Shown here piece after piece: positions 26,307-36,219 of a stretch of DNA of 64,000 nucleotides (positions are counted from its first letter, which is position 1; every line of letters starts with the position of its first letter). The DNA is from Microbacterium sp. Root166. GTDB taxonomy: Bacteria > Actinomycetota > Actinomycetes > Actinomycetales > Microbacteriaceae. Under the pieces are notes generated by a model, which was not told the DNA's origin, searched no databases, and saw only the letters and a program-made list of their open reading frames with translations. The DNA lies in the NCBI RefSeq assembly GCF_001427145.1, contig NZ_LMGL01000003.1:324878-388877 (forward strand). The letters are read 5' to 3'. The position numbers were made by a program, and so were the translations under genes.

Positions 26307-27479
26307 TCAGTCCTCGAGCGGGCCGAGCCAGGCCGTCGCGACGGTGGATCGGGCGGACTCGGGGTCGCTCGGGTGGAACAGCCCCGCCAGCACGTCGCGG
26401 TAGAGGCGGCCGAGCTCGTGCGACGAGAAGTACGACGACCCGCCGGCCACGAGCACGGCCTCGTCGACGATCTCCTTCGCGGCCGTCACCGCACGGTGCT
26501 TGAGCCCCGCGAGCAGCGAGAACCAGCGCGGACCATGGTCGGCGAGCTCATCGACGTCGCGCGCCAGCGCCGCGAGCTGAGGGGGCAGCGCGTCGTACGC
26601 GACGGCCATGTCGGCGATGCGGCGGCGGATGTCGGGGTCCTGGGCGTAGGGCTTGCCCGTGCGCTTGGAGGTGCGGGCGCCGGCCGCCTCCACCGCGAGA
26701 CTCAGCGCGCGCCGGGCGATGCCCGTGTACACAGAGGCCAGGAGGATCTCGAAGACGCTGAAGATGCCGAACACGAGCGGGTCGGGGTTCGGGCCGGGAT
26801 CGATTCGGCGCGCGACGCGCTCGGCGGGAGCGACGGCTCCGCGCAGCCGCGTGGTCCGCGACTGGGTGCCGCGCATGCCGAGGGTGTCCCAGTCGTCGGC
26901 GGTGACCACGCGGCCCTCGGCCTCTTCCGACCGGGACACGAACGCGTAGACCATCTTCGGGCCGTCGGGCGAGACGGTGTCGAGGCCGTGGAGGCCCAGC
27001 TGCGTCCACACCGGGGCGAGCGAGGTGAAGATCTTCGTGCCGGTGAACGCGTAGCCGCCGTCGGGCTGGGGCGCGGCATCCGTTCCGCTCCCGAAGAGCA
27101 CCAGGTCGTTGCCCGCCTCACTGATCCCGAACGCGAAGACCTCGCCCGAGGCGGCGCCCTCCTGCACGAAGCGGAGGTCGTCGATCCCGCGGTCCGCGAG
27201 CACCTTCGCGACCCCGGTCCACACCAGGTGCATGTTCACGGCGAGCGCGGTGGCGGGAGCGGCTCCCGCAAGACGCTGCTGGAGAGCGGATGCCGCGGCC
27301 AGCCCGAGCCCGCCGCCGCCCAGCTCGCGCGGCACGAGCATCGCCAGGTAGCCGGCCTCCCGCAGCTCCGCCAGATCGGCGTCGGGAAAGGTGTTGTCGC
27401 GATCGTGGATCGGCGCCCGCTCGCGGATGCGCTCGAGCAGGTCGTCGGGGAGGAACGCGCGGGGGTCGAAGTCGCTCAC
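26307..27479 (-). CDS. Acyl-CoA dehydrogenase-family protein
   Basis: A 390-residue flavoprotein of the acyl-CoA dehydrogenase superfamily. The N-terminal helical domain has LREAGYLAMLVPRELGGGGLG. The middle domain has FGISEAGND and DGGYAFTGTKIFTSLAP. A C-terminal four-helix domain (ARRALSLAVEAAGAR onward) carries RFxx-type FAD contacts. The catalytic Glu cannot be placed with certainty, and the sequence also resembles desulfurisation or hydroxylase members (DszC-like). The start is the GTG at 27479, with GAGAAT (27491 down to 27486) ending 6 nt upstream. Confidence 0.75.
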   Translation of the reverse strand: MSDFDPRAFLPDDLLERIRERAPIHDRDNTFPDADLAELREAGYLAMLVPRELGGGGLGLAAASALQQRLAGAAPATALAVNMHLVWTGVAKVLADRGIDDLRFVQEGAASGEVFAFGISEAGNDLVLFGSGTDAAPQPDGGYAFTGTKIFTSLAPVWTQLGLHGLDTVSPDGPKMVYAFVSRSEEAEGRVVTADDWDTLGMRGTQSRTTRLRGAVAPAERVARRIDPGPNPDPLVFGIFSVFEILLASVYTGIARRALSLAVEAAGARTSKRTGKPYAQDPDIRRRIADMAVAYDALPPQLAALARDVDELADHGPRWFSLLAGLKHRAVTAAKEIVDEAVLVAGGSSYFSSHELGRLYRDVLAGLFHPSDPESARSTVATAWLGPLED

Positions 27480-27558
27480 GGCACCATTCTCGCGTGGCGC
27501 GGGCTCGGCGGGGTTCTCGGGCTGGGACGATGAGCGCAGCATCGAGCGAGGAGCCGAC

Positions 27559-28557
27559 ATGTCGCGTCTGAGCCAGACCCTCATCCCGCAGGTCCAGCGG
27601 CAGAGCGTCGAGGAGCTCACCGACGCCCTCGACCTCGGCTACGGCGACAAGGTGAGCAAGCGCACCGGGTTCATGATCATGCTGACCCTCGCCGGCCTGA
27701 TCGCCATCGCCGGCGTGCTCACCGACTCGACCGCGACGGTGATCGGCGCCATGATCATCGCGCCGCTGGGCACGCCGATCCTGGGCATCGGACTCGGGAT
27801 CGTCACCGGGCACCTCAGCCTCGTCATCCGGTCGATCCTGTGGGTGGTCATCGGGCTCGCCGTCGTCGTCGCCCTCGGACTGATGTTCTCCGTCTTCGTG
27901 GCGACTCCCGAGAGCCTGGCGACGAACTCTCAGGTGACCGGGCGCACCTCGCCCAGCCTCATGGACCTGATCGCCGCGCTCGCGACCGGGTTCGCCGGCG
28001 GGTTCGCCATGTGCCGCAAGGACCTCAGCGCAGTCCTCCCCGGCGTGGCGATCTCGATCTCGCTGGTGCCCCCGCTCGGCGTCGTCGGCGTGTGCGCCGG
28101 CCAGGGGCTGTGGGCGGACGCCCTCGGAGCGCTCGTGCTCTTCCTGTCGAACGTGCTCGCCCTGGTCATCGCGGGCACCATCGTCTTCACGATGGGCGGC
28201 TACGCGCGCGAGCCCGGCTCATCGCGCACGGCCAACCGGCGCCGCGCCTACACCGTGGTCACGGTGCTTGCGGTCGTCGTCGCCCTTCCTCTCGCGGCGA
28301 ACTCCGTCGCCACCATCGCCCTGGCCCGGTGGTCCGTCGCCATCCAGACCCTGACGACGCAGTGGCTCGACACCGAGGACGGCGCGCGGGTCTACGACGT
28401 GACCTGGAGCGGCGCGACGGCGACCGTCGAGGTCACCACCGACGACGGCGAGGTGCCTCCGGTCGCCGACCTCGAGGAGCTGCTGTCGACGGCGATCCCG
28501 AGCTGGGTGGGCGTCGTGGTGGACGTGGGTCTGGGCAACGAGATCACCGTGCAGTGA
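27559..28557 (+). CDS. DUF389 membrane protein
   Basis: A 332-residue membrane protein of the DUF389 (TIGR00341-like) family, with about six hydrophobic segments and the characteristic VIGAMIIAPLGTPILGIGLGI loop and SISLVPPLGVVG motif. The C-terminal 70 residues are soluble and carry a small beta-rich domain. The function is unknown. The ATG at 27559 has GCGAGGAG about 7 nt upstream. It is convergent with the alpha/beta hydrolase gene, and the two coding ends overlap by 14 bp. Confidence 0.8.
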   Translation: MSRLSQTLIPQVQRQSVEELTDALDLGYGDKVSKRTGFMIMLTLAGLIAIAGVLTDSTATVIGAMIIAPLGTPILGIGLGIVTGHLSLVIRSILWVVIGLAVVVALGLMFSVFVATPESLATNSQVTGRTSPSLMDLIAALATGFAGGFAMCRKDLSAVLPGVAISISLVPPLGVVGVCAGQGLWADALGALVLFLSNVLALVIAGTIVFTMGGYAREPGSSRTANRRRAYTVVTVLAVVVALPLAANSVATIALARWSVAIQTLTTQWLDTEDGARVYDVTWSGATATVEVTTDDGEVPPVADLEELLSTAIPSWVGVVVDVGLGNEITVQ

Positions 28558-29305
28558 GTGCTTCGAGCAGCTGCTCCACGGTCGCCTCGGGCTTGTCGCG
28601 GTGCGGGGAGTGCCCGGCCCCGGCGACGGTCGACATGGTGAAGCGCGGATTCGCGCTGACGACGGCTTCGGCGGGCTTGCCGCGGAAGATGCTGTAGACC
28701 TTCGGGTCGGACGCGATCACGTGGGTGGGCACGGCGAGGGCGGTCGCGGCATCCCGGACATCCCACTGCGGGTTCTGCACGCTCGTCTGCCGCACTGCCC
28801 ACTGGCTCGCCTGCTGCGCCGAGAGCGCCTTCAGCTCGACGTCGTGCTCGTGCCAGAGCGGGTGGGCCGCGCGCACGGCGGCCGGCGTCGGGTCGGCGAA
28901 GGACTCCTCCTGGCTCGCGCGGACGATGTCGCGGTCGCGATCGGTCAGTGCGATCGCCGGATCGATGAGCACGAGCCGCCGCGTCCAGGCGGGATCGGAT
29001 GCTGCGGCCAGCGTCGCCGCGGCTCCGCCCAGGGAGTGGCCGATGACGAGGTCCCACGAGCCGGTGCCGGGCGTGGTCGCGGCCAGGTCCGCGCCGTACG
29101 CGGCGAGCGTGTAGTCCAGCGCACGGGGCGCCGTGCCGTGGCCGCGGAGGTCGACGGCATCCGCGTGCCACCCGGCGTCGGCGAGGGCGACGCCGTAGCG
29201 CCACATCAGCGGGCCGTTCGAGCCGAGGCCGTGGACCAGGAGCGCTCGCCGCGAGGCGGCGGGATCTCCCCACGAGATGCGGGGGAGGGTGACGGGTGCG
29301 GGCAT
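28544..29305 (-). CDS. Alpha/beta-fold hydrolase
   Basis: A 253-residue alpha/beta hydrolase. The oxyanion region is ALLVHGLGSNGPLMW, the nucleophile elbow is LVIGHSLGGAAA (Ser about residue 91) and the C-terminal AGAGHSPHRDKPE gives the catalytic His. The substrate is unknown. The ATG at 29305 has TAGGCT (29317 down to 29312) ending 6 nt upstream, identical to the hexamer before the methyltransferase at 15780. Confidence 0.82.
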   Translation of the reverse strand: MPAPVTLPRISWGDPAASRRALLVHGLGSNGPLMWRYGVALADAGWHADAVDLRGHGTAPRALDYTLAAYGADLAATTPGTGSWDLVIGHSLGGAAATLAAASDPAWTRRLVLIDPAIALTDRDRDIVRASQEESFADPTPAAVRAAHPLWHEHDVELKALSAQQASQWAVRQTSVQNPQWDVRDAATALAVPTHVIASDPKVYSIFRGKPAEAVVSANPRFTMSTVAGAGHSPHRDKPEATVEQLLEALTAR

Positions 29306-29382
29306 GCTTCCAGCCTAGAAGCGGCGATGCCCGGTTGCCCCGAGCAGCCCAGGGTCCGGACATCCCGCGACATGATGGGGGA

Positions 29383-29787
29383 ATGATCTCGACCGAGCTG
29401 GCGGCGGCCCTGCGGGAAGCGGGGCTTGTGTGGCGACCCCGGTCGGGCGACCGGTTCCAGCTCGACGAGCCCGAGTTCGAAGCCGACGTCTTCACGGTGA
29501 GCGAGATGACGATCGAGCCGCGCGAGTACCCGACCGGCCGCATCCTCGCTTTCAACGGCACGACCGAGTGGGCGCTGGACTCCGTCGCGCTCGAGGACGC
29601 CCTGTGGCTGCCGCACGAGAGCCAGCTGCGCGACATGCTCGGCGGCGCGTTCCGGTCGCTGCGCCGGCTGCCCGACACGTACGAGGTCGAGGTCGTCCTC
29701 GCTGGGCAGCGCCGGGTGTTCGAGTTCCCGGAGCCCGCCGACGCGTACGCGCTCGCCCTGCTCGAGGTGCTCAGATCCCTATCGTGA
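29383..29787 (+). CDS. Conserved hypothetical protein
   Basis: A 134-residue soluble protein without recognisable catalytic motifs. It contains LVWRPRSGDRFQLDEPEFEADVF, FNGTTEWALDSVALEDALWLP and a C-terminal FEFPEPADAYALALLEVL. The TTEWALDSVALEDALWLP stretch looks conserved and rich in acidic and Trp residues. Similar small proteins in related genomes sometimes carry the name CpaE, but nothing here supports a pilus role. CATGAT ends 6 nt before the ATG, and a GGGGGA tract is also there. Its end overlaps the convergent dioxygenase gene by 17 bp. Confidence 0.6.
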   Translation: MISTELAAALREAGLVWRPRSGDRFQLDEPEFEADVFTVSEMTIEPREYPTGRILAFNGTTEWALDSVALEDALWLPHESQLRDMLGGAFRSLRRLPDTYEVEVVLAGQRRVFEFPEPADAYALALLEVLRSLS

Positions 29788-30604
29788 GCGCGGCGGTGTA
29801 ACCGGCAGCGACTGAGCCGGACATCGTCGCGATCTGGTGGATCCCGCCGTCGTCGCGGAAGACGTTGTCGCTCTGCAGCGACACCTGCGACGCGTTGCGC
29901 ACCGACTGCTCGTAGCCGGTCGTCGCGTACACCGCGGCATTGGTCTCGTCGGGCAGCGCGATCTGCGACGTCTTGACGATCGGGCCGGAGGCGACGGCGG
30001 TCGCGACGTCGTCGTAGACCTCGAAGTGGATGTGCGGCCACCGCCCCGAGTAGCACGCGGGGTAGATCGAGGTGAACCGCACCTTCCCGCTCGCATCGGT
30101 CTCCTGCACGCCGCGCAGGTAGTTCTCGCTCTCCACGCCCCGGCTGTACAGCGAATAGGCGCCGTCGCGATCGCAGTGCCAGAGGTACACGCCGCGGCCG
30201 GCCAGGGCGGCGCCGGTGGCGACGTCCCGCACCGTCAGCTCGATCGTCAGGGGCACGCCCGGCGCTGTGGTCGTCGACGAGCCGAAGCTCGAGCGGATGT
30301 CGCCGCGGACGATCCCGGAATCGTCCAGCACGTTCACGCCGTTCGATCCGTCGGCGGGGTAGGGCCCGCCGGTCTCGTCGGGAACCTCGGTGACGGTTCC
30401 GGATGCCGCATCCGCCGTGCTCGCGGCATCCGCTTCGCCCTTCACTCCGCACGCGGTGAGCAGGCTCGTGAGGGCGACTCCGCCGAAGATGCCCAGTGCG
30501 CGGCGGCGGTCGATGAGCGTGCGGATGTCGTACACGAGGCCCCGGTGGTCCTCGTCGATGACCTCGCCGTTCGCGTCGGTCCAGGGGTTCGTCTCGTTTC
30601 GCAT
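29771..30604 (-). CDS. Intradiol-dioxygenase-like exported lipoprotein
   Basis: A 277-residue exported protein. After a 32-residue cytoplasmic stretch comes a twin-arginine-like signal (RRRALGIFGGVALTSLLTAC) with a lipobox ending at Cys52. The mature part begins with the ETGGPYPADGSN motif of intradiol ring-cleavage dioxygenases and has the beta-sandwich iron ligands in YLWHCDRDGAYSLYS and YSGRWPHIHFEVY. Known relatives cleave catechols; extracellular lipoprotein versions have unproven substrates. The start is the ATG at 30604. An in-frame GTG 9 bp upstream is also possible. Confidence 0.78.
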   Translation of the reverse strand: MRNETNPWTDANGEVIDEDHRGLVYDIRTLIDRRRALGIFGGVALTSLLTACGVKGEADAASTADAASGTVTEVPDETGGPYPADGSNGVNVLDDSGIVRGDIRSSFGSSTTTAPGVPLTIELTVRDVATGAALAGRGVYLWHCDRDGAYSLYSRGVESENYLRGVQETDASGKVRFTSIYPACYSGRWPHIHFEVYDDVATAVASGPIVKTSQIALPDETNAAVYATTGYEQSVRNASQVSLQSDNVFRDDGGIHQIATMSGSVAAGYTAALTIGI

Positions 30605-30675
30605 GGAGACCACGACACACCCCGGGGCTATGCGCCCGCTATGGGCGAGCTACGCGACGTCGCAGGGTTCTGTTC

Positions 30676-31881
30676 TCAGGTGATGGTCTGCACCGGTTCG
30701 GTGTCGGGGATGGGGGCGGCGTCGCGGTTGCGCAGGTCGGGGAAGCCCTTCACGAAGACCACGGCGACGATCAGGCCGACCGCCGCGAACGCGGTCGCCG
30801 CGATGTAGGCGCCGGTCGGGCCCATGTCGTCGATCAGGAAGCCGGCGATCGCCGAGCCGGCGGCCGCGCCGATGAGCTGCCCGGTGCCGACCCAGCCGAA
30901 CGCCTCGGCGGTGTCGCTGAACTTGACGCTCGCCGAGGTCATCGCGAACAGCACGGCCAGCGCCGGGGCGATGCCGATGCCGGCGAGCACCAGGGTGCCG
31001 CCGAGCCAGAAGACGTTGAGCGACACGATCGTGAGCGCGAGACCGACCGTCACGATCGCCATGCGGCGGGCCATCGCCCAGGGACCCATCGGGAGATGGC
31101 CCAGCGAGAGTCCGCCGGCGAGGCTGCCCACCGAGAACAGCGCCAGCACGATGCCGGCCTCCAGTCCGCCGTGGTCGAAGGTCGCGACGACCCCGGCCTC
31201 GACGGCGGCGCACGCGCCGATGAGCAGGAAGCCGACGACGGTGGCGAGCAGGACCGGCGCCTTCGTGAGGACCTTGCCGATGCTGCGCCGGCTGCGGGGG
31301 ATGCGCACCCGTCCGACCTCGGGGGAGAGGATGAACCACGCGCCGCCGCCGATGAGGATCACCACGATCAGCAGCAGTGCGGGAACGGTGCCGACCTGGG
31401 TCGCGACCAGGGTGATGACGACCGGCGCGACGATCCAGATGATCTCCTGCAGCGAGGCGTCGAGGGAGAAAAGGGGCGTCAGCTGCTTCGACGTCACGAG
31501 CTTGGGGTAGATCGTGCGGGCGGCGGACTGGATGGGCGGCGTCGACAGGCCGGCGACGAAGCCGAGTGCCATGTAGCCCGGCAGCGGGAGCTGGAGCAGC
31601 GCGATGGCCGTGATCGACACGGCGCACACCGCGAGCGTGGCCGTGATGACCGGGCGCATGCCCCACCGGCCCATCCAGCGGCTCGTCACCGGCCCGGCGA
31701 TGGCCTGGCCGATGGAGGCGGCGGCGAGCACGAGCCCGGCGGCGCCGTACGAGCCGGTCACGAACTCGATGTGCAGCAGGATGGCGAGGCTCGTCATCCC
31801 GTTGGGGAAGCGGGCCGTCAGCTGGGCCGCGATGATGCGACCGACGCCCGGAGTGCGAAGAAGATCCCGGTAGCCAGCCAC
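30676..31881 (-). CDS. MFS transporter
   Basis: A 401-residue major facilitator superfamily protein with about twelve hydrophobic segments. It has the loop 2-3 motif SRWMGRWGMRPV after helix 2 (a form of motif A) and a central cytoplasmic loop SPEVGRVRIPRSRRSIGK. It resembles drug or metabolite exporters; no substrate can be assigned. The start is the GTG at 31881, with TAGCGT (31893 down to 31888) ending 6 nt upstream. Confidence 0.82.
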   Translation of the reverse strand: MAGYRDLLRTPGVGRIIAAQLTARFPNGMTSLAILLHIEFVTGSYGAAGLVLAAASIGQAIAGPVTSRWMGRWGMRPVITATLAVCAVSITAIALLQLPLPGYMALGFVAGLSTPPIQSAARTIYPKLVTSKQLTPLFSLDASLQEIIWIVAPVVITLVATQVGTVPALLLIVVILIGGGAWFILSPEVGRVRIPRSRRSIGKVLTKAPVLLATVVGFLLIGACAAVEAGVVATFDHGGLEAGIVLALFSVGSLAGGLSLGHLPMGPWAMARRMAIVTVGLALTIVSLNVFWLGGTLVLAGIGIAPALAVLFAMTSASVKFSDTAEAFGWVGTGQLIGAAAGSAIAGFLIDDMGPTGAYIAATAFAAVGLIVAVVFVKGFPDLRNRDAAPIPDTEPVQTIT

Positions 31882-31927
31882 CCCCCAACGCTATCGCGGG
31901 CGACACGCCGCGACACGCCCAAGAGCG

Positions 31928-32071
31928 CTCTCCACAGGCGGATCCGATGTCGGAGCCCCCGATCAGGATCAACCTGTGGACAGTCGCCGCGAGGCACTGG
32001 GAAACGCGCGTGATTCAGGCCTTTTTCAGGTTCGGAATCAGGGCCCCGCCTGTGGATGAAACGGTGGACAA
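31928..32071. promoter_or_regulatory. Cluster of DnaA-box-like sites
   Basis: Three exact matches to the actinobacterial consensus (T/C)(T/C)(G/A/C)TCCACA: CTCTCCACA at 31928-31936, CTGTCCACA on the minus strand at 31983-31975, and TCATCCACA on the minus strand at 32059-32051. A near match, TTGTCCACC, lies on the minus strand at 32071-32063. All four lie within 145 bp upstream of the nrd promoter. Confidence 0.55.
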
Positions 32072-32117
32072 CCTGTGTTGTATCTGGGGAGAGTGGTGGA
32101 AAATCACACGGATGTAA

Positions 32118-32165
32118 CTACTAGCCCTTGTGGTGGTATCGAATGTCGGTACCCATATGTAGTAT
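32118..32165 (+). promoter_or_regulatory. Paired NrdR boxes and nrd promoter
   Basis: Two 16-bp sites, CTACTAGCCCTTGTGG (32118-32133) and TACCCATATGTAGTAT (32150-32165), fit the NrdR palindrome ACACWATATATWGTGT at its most conserved positions. They start 32 bp apart, the three-helical-turn spacing typical of NrdR box pairs. The second box overlaps a TAGTAT -10 hexamer (32160-32165), so NrdR binding would block the promoter. Confidence 0.75.
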
Positions 32166-32227
32166 TGGACTCCCGGCGGGGGGCCTGCCCGGGAAACAGC
32201 CGAATTGAGGGGAGAGACAGGATCGAT

Positions 32228-32461
32228 ATGACGATCACCGTCTACACCAAGCCCGCGTGCGTGCAGTGCACCGCGACCTACCGAGCACTGGACTCGAAGG
32301 GCATCGAATACGAGATCCACGACCTTTCCGAGGACCCTTCGGCCCTCGAGCAGGTCAAGGCGCTGGGGTACCTCCAGGCCCCGGTCGTCATCACCGATGA
32401 AGACCACTGGTCGGGCTTCCGTCCCGACAAGATCGACGAGCTCGCGTCGCGACTCGCGTAA
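32228..32461 (+). CDS. nrdH: Glutaredoxin-like NrdH, electron donor to ribonucleotide reductase
   Basis: A 77-residue redoxin, [21 protein letters not shown], with the CVQC active site of Nrd[13 protein letters not shown] near the C-terminus is the family signature. It delivers electrons from thioredoxin reductase to NrdE. The ATG at 32228 is preceded by GAGGGGAG about 11 nt upstream. It is the first gene of nrdHIEF; nrdI begins 4 bp after its stop. Confidence 0.95.
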   Translation: MTITVYTKPACVQCTATYRALDSKGIEYEIHDLSEDPSALEQVKALGYLQAPVVITDEDHWSGFRPDKIDELASRLA

Positions 32462-32465
32462 CGCC

Positions 32466-32930
32466 ATGGCAGCCGCGATCGCACAGCGAAACGCGGTTGC
32501 CGGGCGGGCGACCGCGACTCCGCTCCTCGTCTACTTCTCGAGCGTCTCGGGCAACACCAAGCGCTTCATCGAGAAGCTGGGCGCCAGGGCGGTTCGGATC
32601 CCGTTGCATCAGACGGATCCGGCCCTCGTGGTCGACGAGCCCTTCATCCTCGTCACACCGACCTATGGCGGAGGCCAGGGCCGGGGCGAAGAGAAGGGCG
32701 CCGTTCCCCGGCAGGTGATCCGGTTCCTCAACGACGAGCGCAACCGTCGCCTGATCCGCGGAGTCATCTCGGCGGGCAACACCAACTTCGGCGAACACTT
32801 CTGTGTCGCCGGCGACATCATCAGCCGCAAGTGCAACGTGCCGCACTTGTACCGGCTAGAGGTATTCGGCACGCCTGAAGACGTGGAACGCGTGAGCGAG
32901 GGATTGGAACGATGGCAGAAGCCGCAGTGA
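32466..32930 (+). CDS. nrdI: Flavodoxin-like NrdI
   Basis: A 154-residue flavodoxin-type protein that helps form the dimanganese-tyrosyl radical cofactor of NrdF. Segments [19 protein letters not shown] (FMN phosphate loop), [25 protein letters not shown] and [19 protein letters not shown] are diagnostic. The first 16 residues are an extra N-terminal extension compared with many NrdI proteins. Its stop overlaps the start of nrdE by 19 bp. Confidence 0.95.
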   Translation: MAAAIAQRNAVAGRATATPLLVYFSSVSGNTKRFIEKLGARAVRIPLHQTDPALVVDEPFILVTPTYGGGQGRGEEKGAVPRQVIRFLNDERNRRLIRGVISAGNTNFGEHFCVAGDIISRKCNVPHLYRLEVFGTPEDVERVSEGLERWQKPQ

Positions 32931-35068
32931 CCGAGAAGAACTTCAAGACGGAGGCCCGCTTCGAGGGGATGGACTACCACTCCCTCAACGCGATGCTCAA
33001 CCTGTACGACGCGGACGGGAAGATCCAGTTCGACGCCGACAAGCGCGCGGCGCGGGAGTACTTCCTGCAGCACGTGAACCAGAACACGGTGTTCTTCCAC
33101 TCGCTCAAGGAGCGCCTGGACTACCTGGTCGAGAAGGAGTACTACGAGCCCGAGGTGCTCGCGAAGTACCCGTTCGAGTTCATCCAGAAGATCAACGACA
33201 CCGCGTACGACCGCAAGTTCCGGTTCGAGACGTTCCTCGGCGCGTTCAAGTACTACACGAGCTACACGCTCAAGACCTTCGACGGCAAGCGGTACCTCGA
33301 GCGCTTCGAGGACCGCGTCGTGATGACCGCCCTCGGCCTCGCCGACGGCGACCAGGACCTCGCCATGGAGCTGATGGAGGAGATCATCTCCGGCCGCTTC
33401 CAGCCGGCGACGCCGACCTTCCTCAACACCGGGAAGGCGCAGCGCGGCGAGCTCGTGTCGTGCTTCCTGCTGCGCATCGAAGACAACATGGAGTCGATCG
33501 CCCGCGGCATCAACTCCGCGCTGCAGCTGTCCAAGCGCGGCGGCGGCGTGGCTCTCCTGCTGTCGAACATCCGCGAGTCGGGTGCCCCGATCAAGCAGAT
33601 CGAGAACCAGTCCAGCGGCATCATCCCGGTGATGAAGCTCCTCGAAGACAGCTTCAGCTACGCCAACCAGCTCGGCGCCCGCCAGGGCGCGGGTGCGGTG
33701 TACCTCAACGCGCACCACCCCGACATCCTGCGCTTCCTCGACACCAAGCGCGAGAACGCCGACGAGAAGATCCGCATCAAGACCCTCTCGCTCGGCGTCG
33801 TCATCCCCGACATCTCGTTCGAGCTCGCCAAGAACGGCGAGGACATGTACCTCTTCTCGCCCTACGACGTCGAGAAGGTCTACGGCGTGCCCTTCGGCGA
33901 CATCTCGGTCACCGAGAAGTACCGCGAGATGGTCGACGACGCACGCATCAAGAAGACCAAGATCAACGCGCGCGAGTTCTTCCAGACCCTCGCCGAGATC
34001 CAGTTCGAGTCGGGCTACCCGTACATCATGTTCGAGGACACGGTGAACAAGGCCAACCCGATCAAGGGCCGGATCAACATGTCCAACCTGTGCTCGGAGA
34101 TCCTCCAGGTCAACACGCCGACCACGTACAACGAGGACCTCTCGTACGCCGAGATCGGCAAGGACATCTCCTGCAACCTCGGCTCGATGAACATCGCCCT
34201 GGCGATGGACGGCGGCAACCTCGGCACGACCGTCGAGACGGCGATCCGGGCGCTCACCGCGGTGAGCGACCAGAGCCACATCCGCTCGGTCCGCTCGATC
34301 GAGGACGGCAACGACCGCACGCACGCGATCGGCCTGGGGCAGATGAACCTGCACGGCTACCTCGCCCGCGAGCACGTGCGCTACGGCTCGGAAGAGGGCC
34401 TGGACTTCACGAACATCTACTTCTACACGGTGGTCTTCCACGCGCTGCGCGCGTCGAACCTCATCGCGAAGGAGCGCGGTCAGGCGTTCGAAGGGTTCGC
34501 GGACTCGACCTACGCCAGCGGCGAGTTCTTCGACAAGTACACCGAGCAGGTGTGGGAGCCGCAGACCGAGAAGGTCAAGGAGCTGTTCGCCGGCATCCCG
34601 ATCCCCACGCAGGAGGACTGGCGGGCGCTGAAGGCGAGCATCCAGGAGTTCGGCATCTACAACCAGAACCTGCAGGCGGTGCCCCCGACCGGCTCGATCT
34701 CGTACATCAACAACTCGACGAGCTCGATCCACCCGATCGCGTCGAAGATCGAGATCCGCAAGGAAGGCAAGCTCGGCCGCGTCTACTACCCGGCGCCGTT
34801 CATGTCGAACGAGAACCTCGAGTACTACGAGGACGCGTACGAGATCGGCTACGAGAAGGTCATCGACACGTACGCGGCGGCGACGCAGCACGTGGACCAG
34901 GGGCTGTCGCTGACGCTGTTCTTCAAGGACACCGCCACGACGCGCGACATCAACAAGGCTCAGATCTACGCCTGGCGCAAGGGCATCAAGACGATCTACT
35001 ACATCCGCCTGCGGCAGATGGCCCTCGAGGGCACCGAGCTCGACATGTGCGTCAGCTGCACGCTTTAG
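32912..35068 (+). CDS. nrdE: Class Ib ribonucleoside-diphosphate reductase, alpha subunit
   Basis: The 718-residue catalytic subunit that reduces ribonucleoside diphosphates to deoxyribonucleotides. Visible features are the [18 protein letters not shown] segment with a redox cysteine, NLCSEILQ with the radical cysteine, the [18 protein letters not shown] block and the C-terminal CVSC shuttle pair that is re-reduced by NrdH. It lacks an N-terminal ATP cone, as is usual for class Ib. Length is normal. It is followed after 27 bp by nrdF. Confidence 0.97.
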   Translation: MAEAAVTEKNFKTEARFEGMDYHSLNAMLNLYDADGKIQFDADKRAAREYFLQHVNQNTVFFHSLKERLDYLVEKEYYEPEVLAKYPFEFIQKINDTAYDRKFRFETFLGAFKYYTSYTLKTFDGKRYLERFEDRVVMTALGLADGDQDLAMELMEEIISGRFQPATPTFLNTGKAQRGELVSCFLLRIEDNMESIARGINSALQLSKRGGGVALLLSNIRESGAPIKQIENQSSGIIPVMKLLEDSFSYANQLGARQGAGAVYLNAHHPDILRFLDTKRENADEKIRIKTLSLGVVIPDISFELAKNGEDMYLFSPYDVEKVYGVPFGDISVTEKYREMVDDARIKKTKINAREFFQTLAEIQFESGYPYIMFEDTVNKANPIKGRINMSNLCSEILQVNTPTTYNEDLSYAEIGKDISCNLGSMNIALAMDGGNLGTTVETAIRALTAVSDQSHIRSVRSIEDGNDRTHAIGLGQMNLHGYLAREHVRYGSEEGLDFTNIYFYTVVFHALRASNLIAKERGQAFEGFADSTYASGEFFDKYTEQVWEPQTEKVKELFAGIPIPTQEDWRALKASIQEFGIYNQNLQAVPPTGSISYINNSTSSIHPIASKIEIRKEGKLGRVYYPAPFMSNENLEYYEDAYEIGYEKVIDTYAAATQHVDQGLSLTLFFKDTATTRDINKAQIYAWRKGIKTIYYIRLRQMALEGTELDMCVSCTL

Positions 35069-35074
35069 TCCTGA

Positions 35075-36073
<999 letters not shown>

Positions 36074-36099
36074 TCACCTCTCTTCTCCGCAGAAGCGGG

Positions 36100-36141
36100 C
36101 GCAGGCCGGGATCATCCGAACAGGGTGAGGCCCGGCCTGCG
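36100..36141 (+). terminator. Terminator of nrdHIEF
   Basis: CGCAGGCCGGG (36100-36110) and CCCGGCCTGCG (36131-36141) form a perfect 11-bp stem with a 20-nt loop, 27 bp after nrdF. There is no long T-tract. Confidence 0.75.
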
Positions 36142-36219
36142 TCGTCCTCCCTAGTGTGAGCGTCACGCCGCCGCGCGCCGCCCCCGTGCGCGCACTCGGA
36201 GCGGTCGAAGGGAGACCCC

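Larger units (their letters stand above)
31882..32227. other. 346-bp non-coding control region upstream of nrdHIEF
   Basis: This gap holds no credible gene. It contains the MFS leaderless promoter at its left edge, a 15-bp imperfect inverted repeat (31931-31945 with 31966-31980), four DnaA-box-like sites, two NrdR boxes, and a leader of about 60 nt ending in a GAGGGGAG ribosome-binding site. It is less GC-rich than the surrounding coding DNA between about 32075 and 32170. Confidence 0.7.

Noticed and set aside
28392..30620. A 742-codon minus-strand frame across three real genes
   Set aside because: Out of frame with the hydrolase and dioxygenase genes, which have catalytic motifs; composition is shadow-like.
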